Assembly: GCA_948938605.1 (NCBI GenBank)
Contig: CARAIG010000036.1
Location: 1-16,820, forward strand
Length of the DNA: 16,820 nt
Direction: 5' to 3'
Origin: an uncultured Eubacteriales bacterium
GTDB taxonomy: Bacteria; Bacillota; Clostridia; Christensenellales; CAG-314
Shown: in pieces, positions 5,959-15,298 of the stretch
Layout of the letters: the number at the start of each line of letters is the position of its first letter
Position numbering within the stretch: position 1 is the stretch's first letter
The notes under the pieces: generated by a model
What the model was told of the DNA's origin: nothing
The model's input: the letters and a program-made list of their open reading frames with translations, nothing else
The model's database searches: none
Translations under genes and position numbers: made by a program

Positions 5959-8900
5959 ATGAACAGAGGATTAAAAAGTTACACAAAACAATTAACGCAA
6001 GAATTAGGCAACGGATGTACAGCAAGCGTAAACGTAAACAAAAATGATGCTAATTTACATATTTCGTTGCCGTTACTTAAAACAGTAGGACTAAGTCCGA
6101 TTACGACAAGTCTTATTTTTAATTACCAAGATAGAAACACAAACGGAAAATTCGGTAAAGGAGTCAAACTCAATTTATTTTCAAAAATCGAACAAATATT
6201 CGACGGAATCAGAGTGCATAATGCGGACGGTTCATTTGACGACTATGTGAGCAAAGATAAGTATTATAATAAAGAAACGCAATGTACGGCAAAATATTAT
6301 GCTCCGGAGTACCATACGCTTGACGAATGGGTGATTGAAGATAAGTACGGAAATAAGCGGACTTATTATCCCCCTACGGATTATCCGCAAGCGATTGAAG
6401 CCAAAAATGGGGATATTTTTAATATAGACTTTATGTCTATTGAAAAAACTGTCAAAAATAAGCACGGCGATTTAATTAAATTTTTGTGCGAAACAGGGGA
6501 TAAAATTACTAAGGTTGTTTATTTTCATAATGATACAAAATGTGCGTCTGCGGCTTTAATGTATAATGGCGACAATCTTACCCGTGTGACGCATTATAAC
6601 GAAAATGACAAAGTATTGTCCGAAACAGACATTAGTTATACAGCGGATGCAATTATCATAACGGATACTGTTACTACTTTTGCATTAAAATATGTTATTG
6701 CAAACGGTTGTATTGTAAATATAATCAGTGGATATGGCAATGCGTTTGAAAGAAAAAAAGAAATAAATATCGCCTATTTTGATAATAAGACGTCCATTAC
6801 AGATCCAAACGGAAAAGTTACCCACATAATATTCGATAGTAACAGTTTGCCGCTTTATATTATGGATTCCGACGGCAATGTTACCGAAACTGAGTATGAC
6901 GGCGTTACAAAGGAAATAACATCTCAAAGTAATGTTATATCAACAAAAAAGGTGACAGGAAATTTGTTCCCCAATATAGGTGCTTTTAAAAAAAGCGGAG
7001 TAACTGTGACGGAAGAAAAATGTACTGATCCGTTTTTCAAAGAGATACTAGGCGAGACCGTTTATAAGGTTTCAGGTAACGGCGAATTAAGTTGCAAAAT
7101 TAATACAAACGGAATTGCAACTGATAATATAACTGCCGTTATTTGGGGGAAACAGTTGACCGCTTGTACTGACGATTCGTATGTGTCGGCAACACTTTCT
7201 GCGGGTGACTCCGACCATGACAAGTTTAAAAAGGAAAAAGTTGACGACAATTTCGATTTAATGACGCTAGGCGTAGAAAATAAGTCTTTTTTTCCGTATA
7301 TCGAATTAGTTATTTTTTTGCGCGGCAATGCATCAATAATTTTGGGCGGAATACAAGTATTAAAAAAGAATTTCGGCTCGTTTTATAATTATGACGGCAA
7401 AGGCAACGTAAACGAAATCGGCAGTAACGGATCAAGCACTAGCGTAAGCTACGATGCAGCCAATATGCCTTCGCAAATTGTGGGCGCGGATGCGTCGGTG
7501 TACTCGTGTGAATATGACAATAAAGGGAATGTAAAAAAAGTCATAATGGCACATGGTGTTACTCAAAACAACGAGTATGACAAGTATAATCATTTGGTAA
7601 AATCTACGATTACAAATAGCGATGAAACTAAAAAATTAATTACGGAAAAAACATATAGCGAAGACGGACGTTTTTTAACATCGGAAAAAGATGAATTAGG
7701 AAACGTCGTTGCTCAATACAATTACGATGTTTACGGAAAGGTAATATCTGTTATAGATGCTATTGGCGCAAAGACGGAATATAATTATCATCAAAACGGA
7801 TTGATTAAGGATATTTTGTTAAAAAACGGTACGGCAGAATTGTTAAAAGCCGGTTACACCTATTACGACAATAGATTGATTAAGTCCGTAACGTTAAAAA
7901 ACGGTAGCCGTTATGATTTTACATATGACAGCTGCAATAATTTAACGCAAATCAAACTTAACGGTATTGTTATCTTTGCTTACGAATACGACGCGACATC
8001 GGGCAAATTGGTAAAGCAGTTGAATGGTGCAAACGGTGACGGATTTATGTTTAACTACGACGAGACTACTTCGTTACTTACGGAAGTGTGTTATTGCTCC
8101 GATAACGGTTCTCAATCGTCTCGGTTCAAATATACATACGACGATAAAGGTAGATTGGCGACAGTTGTTGATGAACATAACAAACTGATACGCGAACTTA
8201 AATATGACGTAGATGGAAACGTTGTTAAAGAAATAAATGCAAATGGATATATTAATTATTCGTATGACAATCTCGGTGCTATAAATAATAAAGAACAATG
8301 TGTAAAAGGAATAAAAAACTATCAATCCTTCGATCCTGTGTCACGCTCAACGGGAACCAATCCGCAATCCTTGCGTGCTATGTTTGCAAGCGACGAAAAT
8401 TATATAGGTCTATTTAGCAAGGACGCCAATTTAATAGGCAAAACCAAGGGACTTGCTCCGTTTAAGCACGACGGAACAGCGGCTGATTTGCAATTAAAGA
8501 ATTTAGGTCTTGTATCTTGTGCATTGGTTGATGACTCTCACACTTTGAGTTATATGCCTAACAGTCCGCTCGGTTCGGGATATGCAAGCGGTTGCATTCA
8601 ATATTGGTTTAAACCTAAAAATAAATCCGGCAGCAAGCTGCAATGTCTTTTTAATATAAAAGGATACGACAATGATAGCATTAGCGTATATTTGCAAAAC
8701 GGTAAACTTATACTGAAAACGATTAATCGGAGTAATAAAACCGAAACGTTATTAACAAGCGCACACAATATTTTAGAACAGCAATGGAACTTCTTTGCGC
8801 TATCGTTTATAAACCGCACCGACGAGGGAACTGTCGGCGTTACCGAATATGCATTAGTGCTTAACGGACACGTTCAGCATTATAAAAAGAATCCTATGAT

Positions 8901-11319
8901 ATACAATGTCGACGTCGGCGGCGACACTTTATACAATCTTGGACACAGATATGACGGTTCCAAAGTAAAAGAGGCTTTTAACGGATATATTACTTGTGTT
9001 AATATGTCCGCCCGTTGGTACGAAAACCCGTCCGAAATCTTAAAGTTTTATAATTTGAGTAAAGAATACTTTGTGGCGTTAAATGCTGATGATAATATCT
9101 CTAACTTTGGTGTAACTACAAGATACAAATACACTTATGAAAATTTGTTTGATATTTATCCGTTGCATAACAGCGTTGTGTCTCTAAACGGCAAGCGACC
9201 GGTTGCCTTTTCAATAAGAAATAAATCTCAAATGGATAAAGACAGGTCATTTGCTTTTAATAGCCAAACATTTAGGTACGCTTATGTCGCGGACGGCAGT
9301 TTGCTTACATATGAATTGGGACAATACAATACCGGGACTATTATGATGCGGGCAATTGCGGATGAGTGCAATTGTGAGCAGTATTTGTTTGAAGCGAAAG
9401 ATTCGCAAGATAGAATATTAGGCTTGTTCCGCGACGCAAACGGTAAACTTTGTGTAAATTGTAATGGTACGGTTACCGATACTAACCTTGCGTTTTCCGC
9501 GGGAGAATGGCATACTGTCGGTTTGTCGTTAGGTTCGCTGGTAACAGTGTTTTTAGATGGACAGACGTTCGTATTTAGTAAGTCTGTTAGTTACCAAAAC
9601 CTTAGCGTAACCATTGGACGAAAGATAAGTGCAGAAAGCATTGTGTCAGACTTGGGCATTTATTCTAATTGTTATCCGTTAAACGGTCAAATAGAAATGT
9701 TATGCTTGTGCCCTGCTTACAGTTCGAAAGTTACTATGGGAAAAATGATGGACGAGATGAAGTGTTCCACCAAAGCAACGTTGTATGATATATTCGGTCG
9801 TAATAAAGGAACTTATTTGTTTGCAGATAATGGAATGACTTTAATGAAAGGCATAAATTACAAACAAAACGGTCAAAACGAATCGAAACAAGTTTCGCTC
9901 GAAGCATTTATGTCATCCGGGGAATTCGCGACGATGAGATTCTACGATTACGATATAGCCGGTCGTGTAAATCAAATAAGGGATATGACGTTCGAAAATC
10001 ACCAATACGAATATGATAAACGCGGTTATTTGACGAAAGCCGACGGAGTGGATTTTACATATGACTCTAACGGAAATATTAAGTCCGTAGGAAGCACAGC
10101 TTTTGAGTATGACTCTGTTATTAAAGACAGGCTTGTTAAAGTAGGCAACACCGAGATTAAGTATGATTCGACCAATCCTTTAAATCCCACTAAGTATGGG
10201 GATAGGGGGTTCGGGTACGAAGGCAGGCGGCTTGTAAAATATACCATTGATGCTCGCGAAGGCGAATATTATTCTGTTCCGTCCAAAACGTATGAATACA
10301 AGTATAACGAACAGGGCTTACGTATACAAAAAATTGCGCCCGAAGGCACAACAAATTATGTGTACGATGGAAATAATTTAATTACCGAACTTGCTCCTAA
10401 TTACAGGTTGGATTTCTTGTACGATGAAAACGGCTTACTGTACGGTTTTATTAAGGACGATGCCGACATATATTACTATGTAAAAGATTACCTGCAAAAC
10501 ATTCTGGGTATTGTTGACATTAACGGAAAACTTATAGTAAAATATAACCAGACAGCATACGGCGTTGTGACGATTGCTTTGGATACAAACGACATCGGAA
10601 AGATTAATCCGTTCCGTTACAAAGGATACTACTACGACCAAGAAAGCGGAATGTACTACTGCCATACTCGCTACTATGTTCCCGAATGGGGTAGATGGCT
10701 GAATATTGAGACAATAAGATCAATAAATCATCATAATGTTAAGAGAATAAATTTGTTCTCTTGTGCTTACGAAAATGTCAATGTTTCTATTGATACAGTC
10801 GAAATAGATAGCCGTTTTCCCTCTGTAGAAGGAGGAAATGCTTCGGTTACTCGACTACCATTATTTGGTCACGTAGAAATGGCTCATCAGTCTGAGTATT
10901 TAATTGGCGGAACTATTGGTACATTGTTTTTTGATATAACACATACTGTTACTGTACAAACTCAAAATCAGAATACATTCTATTCGTTTGCCGATATTGG
11001 ATTAGACGATTCAAAATGGGGACTTGGCTTTAATTTTGGTAATTGGTATGGCTATAATGCTTATGTAACGTCTAATATAGGAATTGGTCAAGAAGTACAA
11101 ATTACCCCATGGTTAACGCTGGGACGAGAAATTAGTAAAAAGGGTGTTTCATTTAGTATTGGCATTCAAAATGGAAACGTAAATGATTCGCTAACTGTTT
11201 CTATCGGTTGGGGAACAATAATAGCGGTTGCTGCTACGGTTGCACTTTGTGTTTTTGCCCCACAAATTGGAGTTGCTGTTGCGGCATTTTTAGCGGCGGC
11301 TGCTCCGGCATTTTCTTGA
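5959..11319 (+). CDS. RHS/YD-repeat polymorphic toxin with variable C-terminal tip
   Basis: A 1786-residue protein. The start at 5959 (AAAAGGA at 5944-5950) replaces a longer frame from 5875 that overlaps the NTase gene. No signal peptide or membrane anchor is seen at the N terminus. YD repeats (YD-x-x-G-x-[LV]) begin near residue 475, pause for two LamG-like modules (about 870-1030 and 1105-1255) and resume to 1515. The core end (1516-1582) contains NPFRYKGYYYDQESGMYYC and finishes at GRWLN. RHS cores form a shell that encloses the tip. The tip (1583-1786) is Gly/Thr-rich, probably beta, and ends in a 35-residue hydrophobic Ala/Val run. The usual Asp-Pro-x-Gly autocleavage region after the core is not evident in this tip. 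It is followed by a two-helix membrane protein, its likely immunity partner. Confidence 0.92.
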   Translation: MNRGLKSYTKQLTQELGNGCTASVNVNKNDANLHISLPLLKTVGLSPITTSLIFNYQDRNTNGKFGKGVKLNLFSKIEQIFDGIRVHNADGSFDDYVSKDKYYNKETQCTAKYYAPEYHTLDEWVIEDKYGNKRTYYPPTDYPQAIEAKNGDIFNIDFMSIEKTVKNKHGDLIKFLCETGDKITKVVYFHNDTKCASAALMYNGDNLTRVTHYNENDKVLSETDISYTADAIIITDTVTTFALKYVIANGCIVNIISGYGNAFERKKEINIAYFDNKTSITDPNGKVTHIIFDSNSLPLYIMDSDGNVTETEYDGVTKEITSQSNVISTKKVTGNLFPNIGAFKKSGVTVTEEKCTDPFFKEILGETVYKVSGNGELSCKINTNGIATDNITAVIWGKQLTACTDDSYVSATLSAGDSDHDKFKKEKVDDNFDLMTLGVENKSFFPYIELVIFLRGNASIILGGIQVLKKNFGSFYNYDGKGNVNEIGSNGSSTSVSYDAANMPSQIVGADASVYSCEYDNKGNVKKVIMAHGVTQNNEYDKYNHLVKSTITNSDETKKLITEKTYSEDGRFLTSEKDELGNVVAQYNYDVYGKVISVIDAIGAKTEYNYHQNGLIKDILLKNGTAELLKAGYTYYDNRLIKSVTLKNGSRYDFTYDSCNNLTQIKLNGIVIFAYEYDATSGKLVKQLNGANGDGFMFNYDETTSLLTEVCYCSDNGSQSSRFKYTYDDKGRLATVVDEHNKLIRELKYDVDGNVVKEINANGYINYSYDNLGAINNKEQCVKGIKNYQSFDPVSRSTGTNPQSLRAMFASDENYIGLFSKDANLIGKTKGLAPFKHDGTAADLQLKNLGLVSCALVDDSHTLSYMPNSPLGSGYASGCIQYWFKPKNKSGSKLQCLFNIKGYDNDSISVYLQNGKLILKTINRSNKTETLLTSAHNILEQQWNFFALSFINRTDEGTVGVTEYALVLNGHVQHYKKNPMIYNVDVGGDTLYNLGHRYDGSKVKEAFNGYITCVNMSARWYENPSEILKFYNLSKEYFVALNADDNISNFGVTTRYKYTYENLFDIYPLHNSVVSLNGKRPVAFSIRNKSQMDKDRSFAFNSQTFRYAYVADGSLLTYELGQYNTGTIMMRAIADECNCEQYLFEAKDSQDRILGLFRDANGKLCVNCNGTVTDTNLAFSAGEWHTVGLSLGSLVTVFLDGQTFVFSKSVSYQNLSVTIGRKISAESIVSDLGIYSNCYPLNGQIEMLCLCPAYSSKVTMGKMMDEMKCSTKATLYDIFGRNKGTYLFADNGMTLMKGINYKQNGQNESKQVSLEAFMSSGEFATMRFYDYDIAGRVNQIRDMTFENHQYEYDKRGYLTKADGVDFTYDSNGNIKSVGSTAFEYDSVIKDRLVKVGNTEIKYDSTNPLNPTKYGDRGFGYEGRRLVKYTIDAREGEYYSVPSKTYEYKYNEQGLRIQKIAPEGTTNYVYDGNNLITELAPNYRLDFLYDENGLLYGFIKDDADIYYYVKDYLQNILGIVDINGKLIVKYNQTAYGVVTIALDTNDIGKINPFRYKGYYYDQESGMYYCHTRYYVPEWGRWLNIETIRSINHHNVKRINLFSCAYENVNVSIDTVEIDSRFPSVEGGNASVTRLPLFGHVEMAHQSEYLIGGTIGTLFFDITHTVTVQTQNQNTFYSFADIGLDDSKWGLGFNFGNWYGYNAYVTSNIGIGQEVQITPWLTLGREISKKGVSFSIGIQNGNVNDSLTVSIGWGTIIAVAATVALCVFAPQIGVAVAAFLAAAAPAFS
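10504..10704 (+). repeat. RHS core-end repeat, copy 1 (in the full-length gene)
   Basis: The 201-bp segment from Leu-Gly-Ile to Trp-Leu-Asn that recurs at 12025, 13900 and 15616. All copies have the same length without indels, and all stop being alike at the Asn codon, exactly where the tips diverge. Upstream of Leu-Gly-Ile this copy continues as normal RHS core, unlike the other three. Confidence 0.9.
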
Positions 11320-11341
11320 TAAAATTAAGCGAGGATAGTTT

Positions 11342-11842
11342 ATGACATCTCTTGTTTCATTGAGTTATAAAGAAAAAATTAAACTGCTCAATCAGTATTG
11401 GCATAATAAGACAAAGAATATATTAATCATGGTTTATGCCTTTTTAGGTTTTTCGTTAGTGTTTTGTATTTTAGGAATATTGGAAGAATTGCACATTACG
11501 ACAAAACTTGAAGCAAGTTCTTTTTATATATGTGCTATTGGACTATTTTGCACAGTCATTCTATTTGTCGTTTTGTACCTGATTCCGTATACGGTTTTGA
11601 GAAGAAAGATAAAACAATATTTTCTAGAAATTGGAATGGAAAATGCAGAAACTACTGAAATTGTTAAAGTACAAGAGAATATTGAGATAAAAGATTGTAG
11701 AACAAACACAGTTCAAAATTTTTCGCAATATGAAATTAAAAAAATAATTGTTTATAAAAGCACTTTGGCAGTCGAGATTCAAGGAAAAACATTTGTATTT
11801 CCTAACAATATAGAAATAAGAGGAATTTTTAAAGAAAATTAA
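11342..11842 (+). CDS. Two-helix membrane protein, putative immunity for RHS tip 1
   Basis: A 166-residue protein with an N-terminal amphipathic stretch, membrane helices at about 27-48 and 60-84, and a cytosolic C-terminal domain of about 80 residues that looks beta-rich. GAGGA lies seven bases before the ATG, and only 22 bases separate it from the RHS stop, so it is co-transcribed. Position directly behind a polymorphic toxin tip is the standard place for an immunity gene. I recognise no named family. Being membrane-bound, it suits a toxin acting on the membrane. Confidence 0.7.
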   Translation: MTSLVSLSYKEKIKLLNQYWHNKTKNILIMVYAFLGFSLVFCILGILEELHITTKLEASSFYICAIGLFCTVILFVVLYLIPYTVLRRKIKQYFLEIGMENAETTEIVKVQENIEIKDCRTNTVQNFSQYEIKKIIVYKSTLAVEIQGKTFVFPNNIEIRGIFKEN

Positions 11843-11846
11843 AAAG

Positions 11847-11878
11847 TAATTGCCTTGCGTTTTTTCGCAAGGCAATTA
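11847..11878. terminator. Hairpin after immunity gene 1
   Basis: A perfect 13-bp stem, TAATTGCCTTGCG / CGCAAGGCAATTA, with a T6 loop. It begins five bases after the stop codon. There is no T tract on the plus side, but the minus side is followed by TTTTT, so it may act in both directions or mainly stop antisense transcription. Confidence 0.65.
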
Positions 11879-12003
11879 TCATAAAGTTTACAATCATCTT
11901 ATTAAATATAAAATTTCTCCCACGGCTATTATATTTGCCATCGCATTAGTTGTCTTGGTAGGTTTTCCTTTTGCAATCGCCCGTATTATGCAACTGTGAG
12001 TAG

Positions 12004-12882
12004 TTGTACCCGCTTTCGTCTGTTTTAGGCATTATTGACAGCAAAGGACAACTTGTGGTACAATACGACCAAACAGCATACGGTAAAGTAACAGTACTTA
12101 AAGATACTGTCGGCATTGCTAACATAAACCCCTTCCGCTACAAAGGATACTACTACGACCAAGAAAGCGGTATGTACTACTGTCATACTCGTTACTATGT
12201 ACCCGAATGGGGAAGATGGTTAAATGTTGACAATCCAATCTTTTTGGACGCAACTCATAGTCTCACATTAAATTCATTTGTGTATTGTGACAATAATCCT
12301 ATTGCAAACATTGACCCAAGCGGAGCGTTTTGGTTCACTTGTTTGACTACACTTGTAGGTGCCGTTGTTGGGGCTGCATCTTCAGTTATTACCTCTTTAA
12401 TTAAAAAAGAAGAGATAACATTGAAGAAAGTTATAGGTGGCGCTGTTGCCGGAGCGGTTACAGGCTTTGTTTTAGGCATTACTAAGGGGGCGGCAATTGC
12501 GGCAGCAAGTTACTCCGCTGCAGCTGCAGAATCGGTGTTTTATGAAGTTTGGGATTATGCATCTGGTGATAAAGACTTGAATGCTGAAAATATCAAACTG
12601 TCATTAGTTAATGTTGTAACAGACACTTTAGTCAATGGAACTATTAATTACATTAGTAATAGCGTCGCGGCGAACATTGGACCTATTAGAACTAATGCGG
12701 GTTGGTTTGTGCCACAGAGTATAACGAGTTATTTTACAAAATCGTTTGGTCAAAAAATGATTGCGCAAACCATCGTTGCTGGAGTAGTTGGCAGTGGGCT
12801 GTATTTGTTGTATGATGCAATTGAAAATATTGTTAGCGAAATAAAAGAATCTATTGCTATAGTACCATCCTTTGCAAGTTAA
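12004..12882 (+). CDS. Silent RHS tip cassette 2 (orphan rhs C-terminus)
   Basis: An open frame of 292 codons beginning at a TTG directly after an in-frame TAG, with no ribosome site, so expression from here is doubtful. From codon 8 it repeats the RHS core end (LGIIDSKGQ to GRWLN, codons 8-74). The classic junction NNPIANIDPSG (about 97-107) follows. The rest is a new tip rich in Gly and Ala with several hydrophobic stretches (for example AVVGAASSVITSLI and AVAGAVTGFVLGI), resembling glycine-zipper, membrane-inserting toxins. The next gene starts ten bases later. It is most simply a stored tip that becomes active when recombined onto the full RHS gene through the shared core end (inference). 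Confidence 0.8.
   Translation: MYPLSSVLGIIDSKGQLVVQYDQTAYGKVTVLKDTVGIANINPFRYKGYYYDQESGMYYCHTRYYVPEWGRWLNVDNPIFLDATHSLTLNSFVYCDNNPIANIDPSGAFWFTCLTTLVGAVVGAASSVITSLIKKEEITLKKVIGGAVAGAVTGFVLGITKGAAIAAASYSAAAAESVFYEVWDYASGDKDLNAENIKLSLVNVVTDTLVNGTINYISNSVAANIGPIRTNAGWFVPQSITSYFTKSFGQKMIAQTIVAGVVGSGLYLLYDAIENIVSEIKESIAIVPSFAS
12025..12225 (+). repeat. RHS core-end repeat, copy 2
   Basis: This copy encodes the LGIIDSKGQLVVQYDQTAYG variant, then a segment (KVTVLKDTVGIANIN) different from the full-length gene, then the shared NPFRYKGYYYDQ block. It shares its first half with copy 3 almost base for base. Confidence 0.9.
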
Positions 12883-12891
12883 GAGGAAAAT

Positions 12892-13620
12892 ATGAAAAAA
12901 CCATACCGCAAAATAGCATCATTAGTTATCTGGTCAACTATAAATATTTTGTTAGCAATGATTGTCGCATTAATACCATTATTTCTTTGTCTTTTTGTCG
13001 GACAAAATATTGATTGGCTAGGCATTATATTGTTTTTTGCGGTATGGATATTGTTGTGCATAATGAATTACTATTTGTTCAAAAAACTGATTGCGAATGA
13101 GAATAGTAAAAGACTCAAATACCTTATTCTTGAAACTAATATTGGCAGTATAGACGATTTGTTATGTTTTGCCAAGTCTGAAAAAATTGACGATACTACC
13201 TATTTATATGTTTACAATGAAAGGATGTTTAATACTATTTCTGTTTTTATAATGTCCGATGAAGCTGGGGCGGAAACTATAAAATCAAAACGCAAAAAGG
13301 CACAACAATATATTAGGAGTCACTATGCGGTTGCAAGAGAAAAGAACGGAAGAAAACGCCATCACGAATTAAACGTTCAGTTGTATGCATATGTTAATGA
13401 ACAGTTCAGTGATTTTAATTTCAATGAAAATGCAGGACAATTGTTGACTATAGGTTTTGTCGAATGTTTGTGGAATGTTAGCGATAGGAAAGTCATTGTG
13501 CCACAGTATACTGGTAAAGAAATGGAAATTTCCGCATTAATAAATTATGATAAAACGATTAACAAATTGATTAAATTATTTACAGTTCAAAATATCGTTG
13601 AAAGAAGTACGATTAAATAA
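12892..13620 (+). CDS. Two-helix membrane protein, putative immunity for tip 2
   Basis: A 242-residue protein with two N-terminal membrane helices (about 9-36 and 42-64) and a soluble domain of about 175 residues with mixed helices and strands, including a very basic stretch (KSKRKKAQQYIR). AGAGGAAA precedes the ATG and the tip-2 frame ends ten bases upstream. It has no recognised family. Its size differs from the other partners but the two-helix start is shared. Immunity is inferred from position alone. Confidence 0.65.
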   Translation: MKKPYRKIASLVIWSTINILLAMIVALIPLFLCLFVGQNIDWLGIILFFAVWILLCIMNYYLFKKLIANENSKRLKYLILETNIGSIDDLLCFAKSEKIDDTTYLYVYNERMFNTISVFIMSDEAGAETIKSKRKKAQQYIRSHYAVAREKNGRKRHHELNVQLYAYVNEQFSDFNFNENAGQLLTIGFVECLWNVSDRKVIVPQYTGKEMEISALINYDKTINKLIKLFTVQNIVERSTIK

Positions 13621-13718
13621 TTAGTAATAAGGATTATTAATTAAATTTTGTCTAACGCTTGTTGGATACAAATTTGTAAAAGATAGTATTATATCTGTGT
13701 GGAATTTTAACTATACAA

Positions 13719-13752
13719 ATAGCCGAGAGTTTTGAGTAAAACTCTCGGCTAT
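13719..13752. terminator. Perfect palindrome between cassettes, loop GAGT
   Basis: A perfect 15-bp stem, ATAGCCGAGAGTTTT (13719-13733) and its complement (13738-13752), around a four-base loop GAGT. There is no proper T tract on either side. It may be a weak terminator or a cruciform/recombination site. The sister copy has the reversed loop. Confidence 0.7.
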
Positions 13753-13788
13753 GTTGCTGTTAATTTCCGTTAATGTGTCTTGTAGGTT

Positions 13789-14799
13789 TTGTTGCCAACA
13801 GTCAATATTCTGCCTGTCCGTTTTGTTTTTATACGGTTTGCATTTTGCATCCGCCCGTATTATGCAACGGTGGGTATTGGTACTTGCTTCCGTCATATTT
13901 TAGGCATTATTGACAGCAAAGGGCAACTTGTGGTACAATACGACCACACAGCATACGGTAAAGTAACAGTACTTAAAGATACTGTCGGCATTGCCAACAT
14001 AAACCCGTTCCGTTACAAAGGATACTACTACGACCAAGAAAGCGGTATGTATTACTGTCATACTCGCTACTATGTTCCCGAATGGGGTAGATGGCTGAAT
14101 GCGGATAGCGCGCTGTTTTTAGACCCAAAATCATTAAATGGAATGAATATGTTCATTTATTGTTCCAACAATCCTATCATGCTAATTGACGAATCTGGAA
14201 CGCTTTCAAAAACGGCATCATGGATATTAATTGGGCTTGGTGTTGCCGTTGCGGTTGCCTTAATAGTTTTTGCTTCTGCTATGACAGGAGGCGCCGCTGG
14301 TATGTTGGCAGTTTCTGCAACAACACAATTTGCAGCATCTGCTCTTGTTGGCGCAGGATCTGGTTTTCTTGTCGGAGTTGGCGGCAGTCTAGTTGAACAA
14401 ACGATTCAGCATAAGGGTGATTTGTCTAAAATTGATCCGGAAGCGGCCCTTACATCGGGTGTTCAAGGAGCGGTTGTAGGCGCAGTTTCTGGAATGTTGG
14501 GTTTTTTTGGGGGACACGTTGGTGCAACGTATGGACAAGAATTCGGTTACAGGTTGGCTACCCATATTGTTAATGGCACTTCTATTGGATCGGTGTTTGG
14601 TGGAGCATCATTGTTGTTTAATGCCGGAGAATTCGTTGGTGGCGCTATCGGTGCTATTGCAGGAGTGGCTGCGGGAAATGAGATTGGTAACAGGATTTTT
14701 GGAATTTCACCTGGAATAGAGAAGGACATACAAGAGGGATTTGGCTCTTGGGTAGAATCCTTTATTGAAAGCATTTTTAAAGTTTTGAGGAGCGTATGA
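13789..14799 (+). CDS. Silent RHS tip cassette 3 (orphan rhs C-terminus)
   Basis: The frame is open from a TTG at 13789, but its first 37 codons lie in the non-coding leader repeat and are not credible. RHS homology starts at 13900 (LGIIDSKGQ) and runs to GRWLN at 14100. Then comes NNPIMLIDESG, a variant of the usual core-tip junction, and a tip of about 200 residues that is strikingly Gly/Ala/Val-rich with many short hydrophobic helices (AVAVALIVFASAMTGGAAG; AIGAIAGVAAGNEIGN). This suggests a membrane-inserting toxin. It shares this style, but not an obvious alignment, with tip 2. The stop overlaps the next start by four bases (ATGA), so the two are coupled. It is likely a stored tip. Confidence 0.8.
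   Translation: MLPTVNILPVRFVFIRFAFCIRPYYATVGIGTCFRHILGIIDSKGQLVVQYDHTAYGKVTVLKDTVGIANINPFRYKGYYYDQESGMYYCHTRYYVPEWGRWLNADSALFLDPKSLNGMNMFIYCSNNPIMLIDESGTLSKTASWILIGLGVAVAVALIVFASAMTGGAAGMLAVSATTQFAASALVGAGSGFLVGVGGSLVEQTIQHKGDLSKIDPEAALTSGVQGAVVGAVSGMLGFFGGHVGATYGQEFGYRLATHIVNGTSIGSVFGGASLLFNAGEFVGGAIGAIAGVAAGNEIGNRIFGISPGIEKDIQEGFGSWVESFIESIFKVLRSV
13900..14100 (+). repeat. RHS core-end repeat, copy 3
   Basis: The first half follows copy 2 (KVTVLKDTVGIANIN). The last 36 bases, through GRWLN, are identical to the full-length gene. The copy is therefore a mosaic. Confidence 0.88.
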
Positions 14800-15293
14800 G
14801 CCAACAAGTAGAATCTACATTGCGTTATGGACGTAATATGCCTTTACATATTGTTATCACTGGCATTTTGGCTATTTTGCTTAGTTGTATTATGCTAATT
14901 TTGTTAATTGTCTTTATTATAATCGATAGAGAATTAAGTTTATTGTTGGCATTGTTTTTTCCGAGTATAGCGATAGTTGGTTGTTCTATATTTATGGAGT
15001 ATATTGTAAGAGCAAAGAAAGCAATTGCGTTGTGGAAAGAAGATGCCGTAGAATTAGAAGGCTATTGCATACGTGCGAAGAACAGCAAAGTAAAAATCAA
15101 CGGAGCAATTCAGATATCGATTACTTTCAAATACGGAGAAAAGAATATAACGCGTATAAGTGGTTATCGCGAAGGCAAAGAAGATTTTAATTGTAATATT
15201 GGCTATGCAAAGTGGTTTAAAAGATACGATAATAAGTACGTCAAAATTTTATATAGTCCAAGGTATGATGAAGTAATGATACTTAAAGAATAA
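14796..15293 (+). CDS. Two-helix membrane protein, putative immunity for tip 3
   Basis: A 165-residue protein with membrane helices at about 17-43 and 48-70. A basic turn (RAKKAIALWKED) leads into a beta-rich C-terminal domain ending YVKILYSPRYDEVMILKE, reminiscent of DUF3592-type membrane proteins. GAGG lies just upstream, inside the tip-3 coding end, and the start overlaps its stop, so translation is coupled. The role as immunity protein is by position. It shares no clear sequence with the other partners. Confidence 0.68.
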   Translation: MSQQVESTLRYGRNMPLHIVITGILAILLSCIMLILLIVFIIIDRELSLLLALFFPSIAIVGCSIFMEYIVRAKKAIALWKEDAVELEGYCIRAKNSKVKINGAIQISITFKYGEKNITRISGYREGKEDFNCNIGYAKWFKRYDNKYVKILYSPRYDEVMILKE

Positions 15294-15298
15294 GGTTG

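Larger units (their letters stand above)
13670..14100 (+). repeat. Long direct repeat, copy A (cassette 3 leader plus core end)
   Basis: About 430 bases that recur at 15387-15816. They start in the gap behind immunity gene 2, include the palindrome, and run through the core end. The offset is 1717 bases until one single-base indel near 13896, then 1716. The spacer part is nearly identical except for a divergent patch around 13828-13900. Confidence 0.85.

Noticed and set aside
13711..13896. Minus-strand open frame of 61 codons in the cassette 3 leader
   Set aside because: The equivalent frame is not preserved in the leaders of cassettes 2 and 4; only a short Y-x-Y-x-x-LHNT reading recurs, and changes between copies 3 and 4 in it all alter the protein.
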